7,675 nt of DNA from contig JBMNCR010000095.1 of assembly GCA_049366695.1 (NCBI GenBank), forward strand, positions 1 through 7,675, in the 5' to 3' direction. The position numbers and the translations under genes are program-made. Origin of the DNA: JBMNCR01 sp049366695 (GTDB lineage: Bacteria; Bacillota; Clostridia; Eubacteriales; Alkalibacteraceae). Shown piece by piece: positions 5,708 to 7,675 of the stretch (positions within the stretch are counted from its first letter, which is position 1; each line of letters begins with the position of its first letter). Below the pieces are notes generated by a model, which was not told the DNA's origin, did not search any database, and saw only the letters and a program-made list of their open reading frames with translations.

Positions 5708-6090
5708 CATAGAATCCTTCAATTTTTTTTAACTCTTCGATCAAAGCAGATACTAATAGAAAGCGTATTTTTAAACAATAAACAAATCTTGCACATAAAC
5801 AAATACATTTAAACATTACAAGATGAAATAAATTAGCTTAGTTTGTATTATTGTATTAAGAAATCTTCCTTATTTGCCAGACAGGCTAATAGCTTCGCTA
5901 AAATAAAAAGAAGTTTAAGATAACCGTTAAGAATTATTCACTGTTTGAGTGAAACGAGTTTGAAAAAATTAGGTTATCTTAAACTTTTATTCATAAGTGT
6001 TGGCGAGAGCGTGTTAGTGTTTGATTAAAAATACACTAAATTATATATGTAAGTGAGTACTCATTATCTATTACATTCATCGTAATTGAT
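5708..6090. repeat. Dispersed repeat, divergent copy D
   Basis: The left flank begins CATAGAATCC and contains CTCTTCGATCAAAG. The outer arms are shorter (5765-5774 with 6025-6034). About 95 bp of extra sequence (about 5787-5880) interrupts the left arm, and part of this matches the remnant at 5454. The central stem (5911-5925 with 5972-5986) is 15 bp and perfect, with different sequence from A and B in the same position, as if pairing is conserved rather than sequence. An inner hairpin is at 5937-5942/5948-5953. The right flank 6061-6090 matches copy A 5034-5063. Confidence 0.75.
5911..5986 (-). terminator. Repeat-borne hairpin likely to terminate rsgA transcription
   Basis: The 15-bp stem of copy D is followed on the minus strand by CTTTTTATTTT, the layout of an intrinsic terminator, although its loop is long (46 nt, partly folded). 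It lies about 155 bp beyond the rsgA stop codon, and I see no closer terminator. On the plus strand a shorter TTTTAT follows, so it may be bidirectional. Confidence 0.45.
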
Positions 6091-6139
6091 TTTCACTTTA
6101 CCAACTAAATCAAACTTTCAAATGTATTTTCTGCCATAA

Positions 6140-7207
6140 TTACGGTCTCTTTTTCTTAATTGCTTTTCGCGCCTTTTTCATTCCTCCATAACTAGCAAAC
6201 ATAGTATCAAGTTTAACCTTTTCAACTTCTTTTGATGATAAGCCTTCATATCTAGCTTCTTTTTGCAACTTTAGATAATTTTGAAATCTTCTTTCATCTA
6301 AGGTCCCATCTTTGATTGCTTTTAATACTGCACATCCAGGTTCATTAGTATGTGTACAATCGTTGAATTTACACATTCCAATCAAATCATCAATATCAGT
6401 AAAAGTTTTTTCTAAATCTACTGTATCTACACCAAACTCTCTCATTCCCGGTGTATCAATAAAAACTCCACCTGTAGGTAAAACAAAGAGTTCTCTTCTA
6501 GTAGTAGTATGTTTTCCTTTATCGTCATCTCTAATGTCATTGGTTTTTATAACATCTTTTCCCAATAATGAATTAATAAGTGTTGATTTTCCTACACCAG
6601 ATGAACCAACAAGTGAAACAGTTGTTTGAGAATTTATCATATTTCTAATTGGTTCTAACGATTTTTGTTCTGTTACAGTCGTTGATACAATAGGTGTATC
6701 TAACGCAATACTTTCAACCTGTTTAATATATGAATCAACATCCTCACATAAATCAGCCTTAGTCAAAACTATCACAGGTTTTGCTCCGCTTTCCCAAGCT
6801 GCACTTAAATACCTTTCAATTCTACTTAAACTAAAATTGGCATTTAAAGAGATACAAATAAATATCAAATCAATATTTGCTGCAATTATTTGGTTTTCCT
6901 GATTTTTACCTGCAGCCTTTCTCTGAAAAACACTTTTTCTTTTTAGTACTTTGTTAATAATCAAATTGCCTGTACTGTCTTCTTCCCTATCTACCATTAT
7001 AAAATCTCCAACGGCTGGGTAATCTTCTTTTAAATAAGCATCGTGAATAAACTTACCGGATACTTCCGCTAAAAATTCACCTTTATTAGTAGCTACTAGA
7101 TAATAATCTTTATACTGAGTCACAACTCTGCCTAGAAAAGAATCTTGATACATAGTTGCTTCCATAATATATCTTTCACTAGCACCATATTTTTCTAAAT
7201 TATTCAT
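6140..7207 (-). CDS. rsgA: Ribosome small subunit-dependent GTPase A (RsgA)
   Basis: This 355-residue protein is a circularly permuted GTPase of the RsgA (YjeQ/EngC) family, which acts in late maturation of the 30S ribosomal subunit. An N-terminal OB-fold region (about 22-95) is followed by the GTPase motifs in permuted order: G4 TKAD at 149-152, G1 GSSGVGKST at 201-209, a G2-like GKHTTT at 231-236, and G3 DTPG at 251-254. The C-terminal zinc site follows as C279, C284, H286 and C292. The tail is strongly basic (KKARKAIKKKRP), as expected for contact with rRNA. The ATG at 7207 follows AGGAG by 6 nt. The protein is longer than the roughly 290-300 residues usual for Gram-positive RsgA, with extra residues at both ends, a form seen as a second copy in some Firmicutes. 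It is not next to the kinase, phosphatase or rpe genes that often accompany rsgA. All key motifs are intact. Confidence 0.97.
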   Translation of the reverse strand: MNNLEKYGASERYIMEATMYQDSFLGRVVTQYKDYYLVATNKGEFLAEVSGKFIHDAYLKEDYPAVGDFIMVDREEDSTGNLIINKVLKRKSVFQRKAAGKNQENQIIAANIDLIFICISLNANFSLSRIERYLSAAWESGAKPVIVLTKADLCEDVDSYIKQVESIALDTPIVSTTVTEQKSLEPIRNMINSQTTVSLVGSSGVGKSTLINSLLGKDVIKTNDIRDDDKGKHTTTRRELFVLPTGGVFIDTPGMREFGVDTVDLEKTFTDIDDLIGMCKFNDCTHTNEPGCAVLKAIKDGTLDERRFQNYLKLQKEARYEGLSSKEVEKVKLDTMFASYGGMKKARKAIKKKRP

Positions 7208-7265
7208 CGATTTCTCCTATATTTTAATATACTCTTTTCAAAAGCATTTATTTTATTGTTTTTTT

Positions 7266-7294
7266 ATTATATTCTAAAACTTTTATCATATACA
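7266..7294 (-). promoter_or_regulatory. Possible rsgA promoter
   Basis: A perfect TATAAT reads on the minus strand at 7271-7266, with TGTATA (7294-7289) 17 bp upstream, a poor -35 match. The start would be near 7259, leaving a leader of about 50 nt. A second AT-rich box nearer the gene is too close to the ribosome-binding site. Confidence 0.35.
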
Positions 7295-7447
7295 GCTATA
7301 CATTTTTAATTTTTTAATTTACCAATATAATAGCCAGCATATATCCCACCCCTACCAAATTTTTTAATTCATTTAATTGAATTACAAGGGTAGTATATCA
7401 TAAATAAGTTGAAGAATTGTAGTAGATTAATTAATTTTTCTCATAAT
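7295..7447. other. Intergenic spacer upstream of rsgA
   Basis: AT-rich DNA with one short AT-only dyad near 7366-7384. I see no gene or clear regulatory site. Confidence 0.4.
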
Positions 7448-7675
7448 CAAAGGATTCTTCAATTTTTTACAATTCTTCGCACAAAGTAAAATACTATATA
7501 TCTTAGAAGACGTGGTTTAAATACAATAACAAATCGTTAGCTTCGCTTAATTCAAAAGAAGCAAAAAAGAACCGTTAAGAATTATCGGTTGTTAAAGGTA
7601 ATGATGCATATCCGAATCCGCCTCCTGCTGCGCCTTTTCGCATTTTACTTTGTTATCGTCCTAGGCAGGTCGAAT
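7448..7675. repeat. Dispersed repeat, copy E (left part, long form, cut by the window edge)
   Basis: The left flank begins CAAAGGATTC and contains TTCTTCGCACAAAG. The left terminal arm starts at ACGTGGTTT near 7510. After the inner arm AATTATCGG it enters the same module as copy A, and from about 7592 to the window end it differs from 4640-4724 at one base (G for A in CCGCC), with one more change just before it. The outer arms differ more, so the module is the best-conserved part of the repeat. Confidence 0.85.

Noticed and set aside
4498..6090. CRISPR array
   Set aside because: The repeats are long, imperfect, irregularly spaced and internally palindromic, with no uniform spacers or cas genes.
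6312..6629. 105-codon plus-strand frame
   Set aside because: It is antisense to the GTPase core of rsgA, whose motifs are all intact; no independent start signal is seen.

Overview
The window is AT-rich DNA with Shine-Dalgarno-led genes, a lipoprotein family I associate with Clostridia, and a Firmicute-style RsgA. An AT-rich Clostridia genome is the best guess, but nothing here fixes the genus. All confident protein genes lie on the minus strand; the rest is intergenic DNA full of hairpins and repeats.

Right to left in the direction of transcription, the window starts at 7448-7675 with a dispersed repeat (copy E) that runs off the edge. Next comes a free-standing rsgA (6140-7207), a ribosome-assembly GTPase. 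About 2 kb without genes follows (4149-6139). It is largely a mosaic of related repeats (A, B, a decayed remnant, truncated C, and D). Copies A and E carry the same nested, GC-richer, highly folded module (4640-4918 in A); copy B has the bare outer hairpin.

The left half holds two paralogous lipoprotein genes (2664-4148 complete; 1-1151 lacking its C-terminus at the window edge). They look like the uncharacterised DUF6034-type family. Between them, and just ahead of the left copy, is a small secreted peptidoglycan-binding protein (1242-1700). It and the left lipoprotein are 90 bp apart and may be co-expressed as a cell-surface pair; this is inference from layout.

Upstream of the peptidoglycan-binding gene, 1738-1852 can be read two ways. 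On the plus strand it is an approximately 75-nt small RNA with an extended -10 promoter and an intrinsic terminator. On the minus strand it is a 10-codon leader peptide with a strong ribosome-binding site, followed by the same fold.

The most interesting structural signal is in the nested module. Of eight C-A or G-T type imperfections I found in its stems and the adjoining arm, seven become G-U/G-T pairs only on the minus strand and one only on the plus strand. This suggests a minus-strand RNA, or a minus single strand, whose fold has been under selection.
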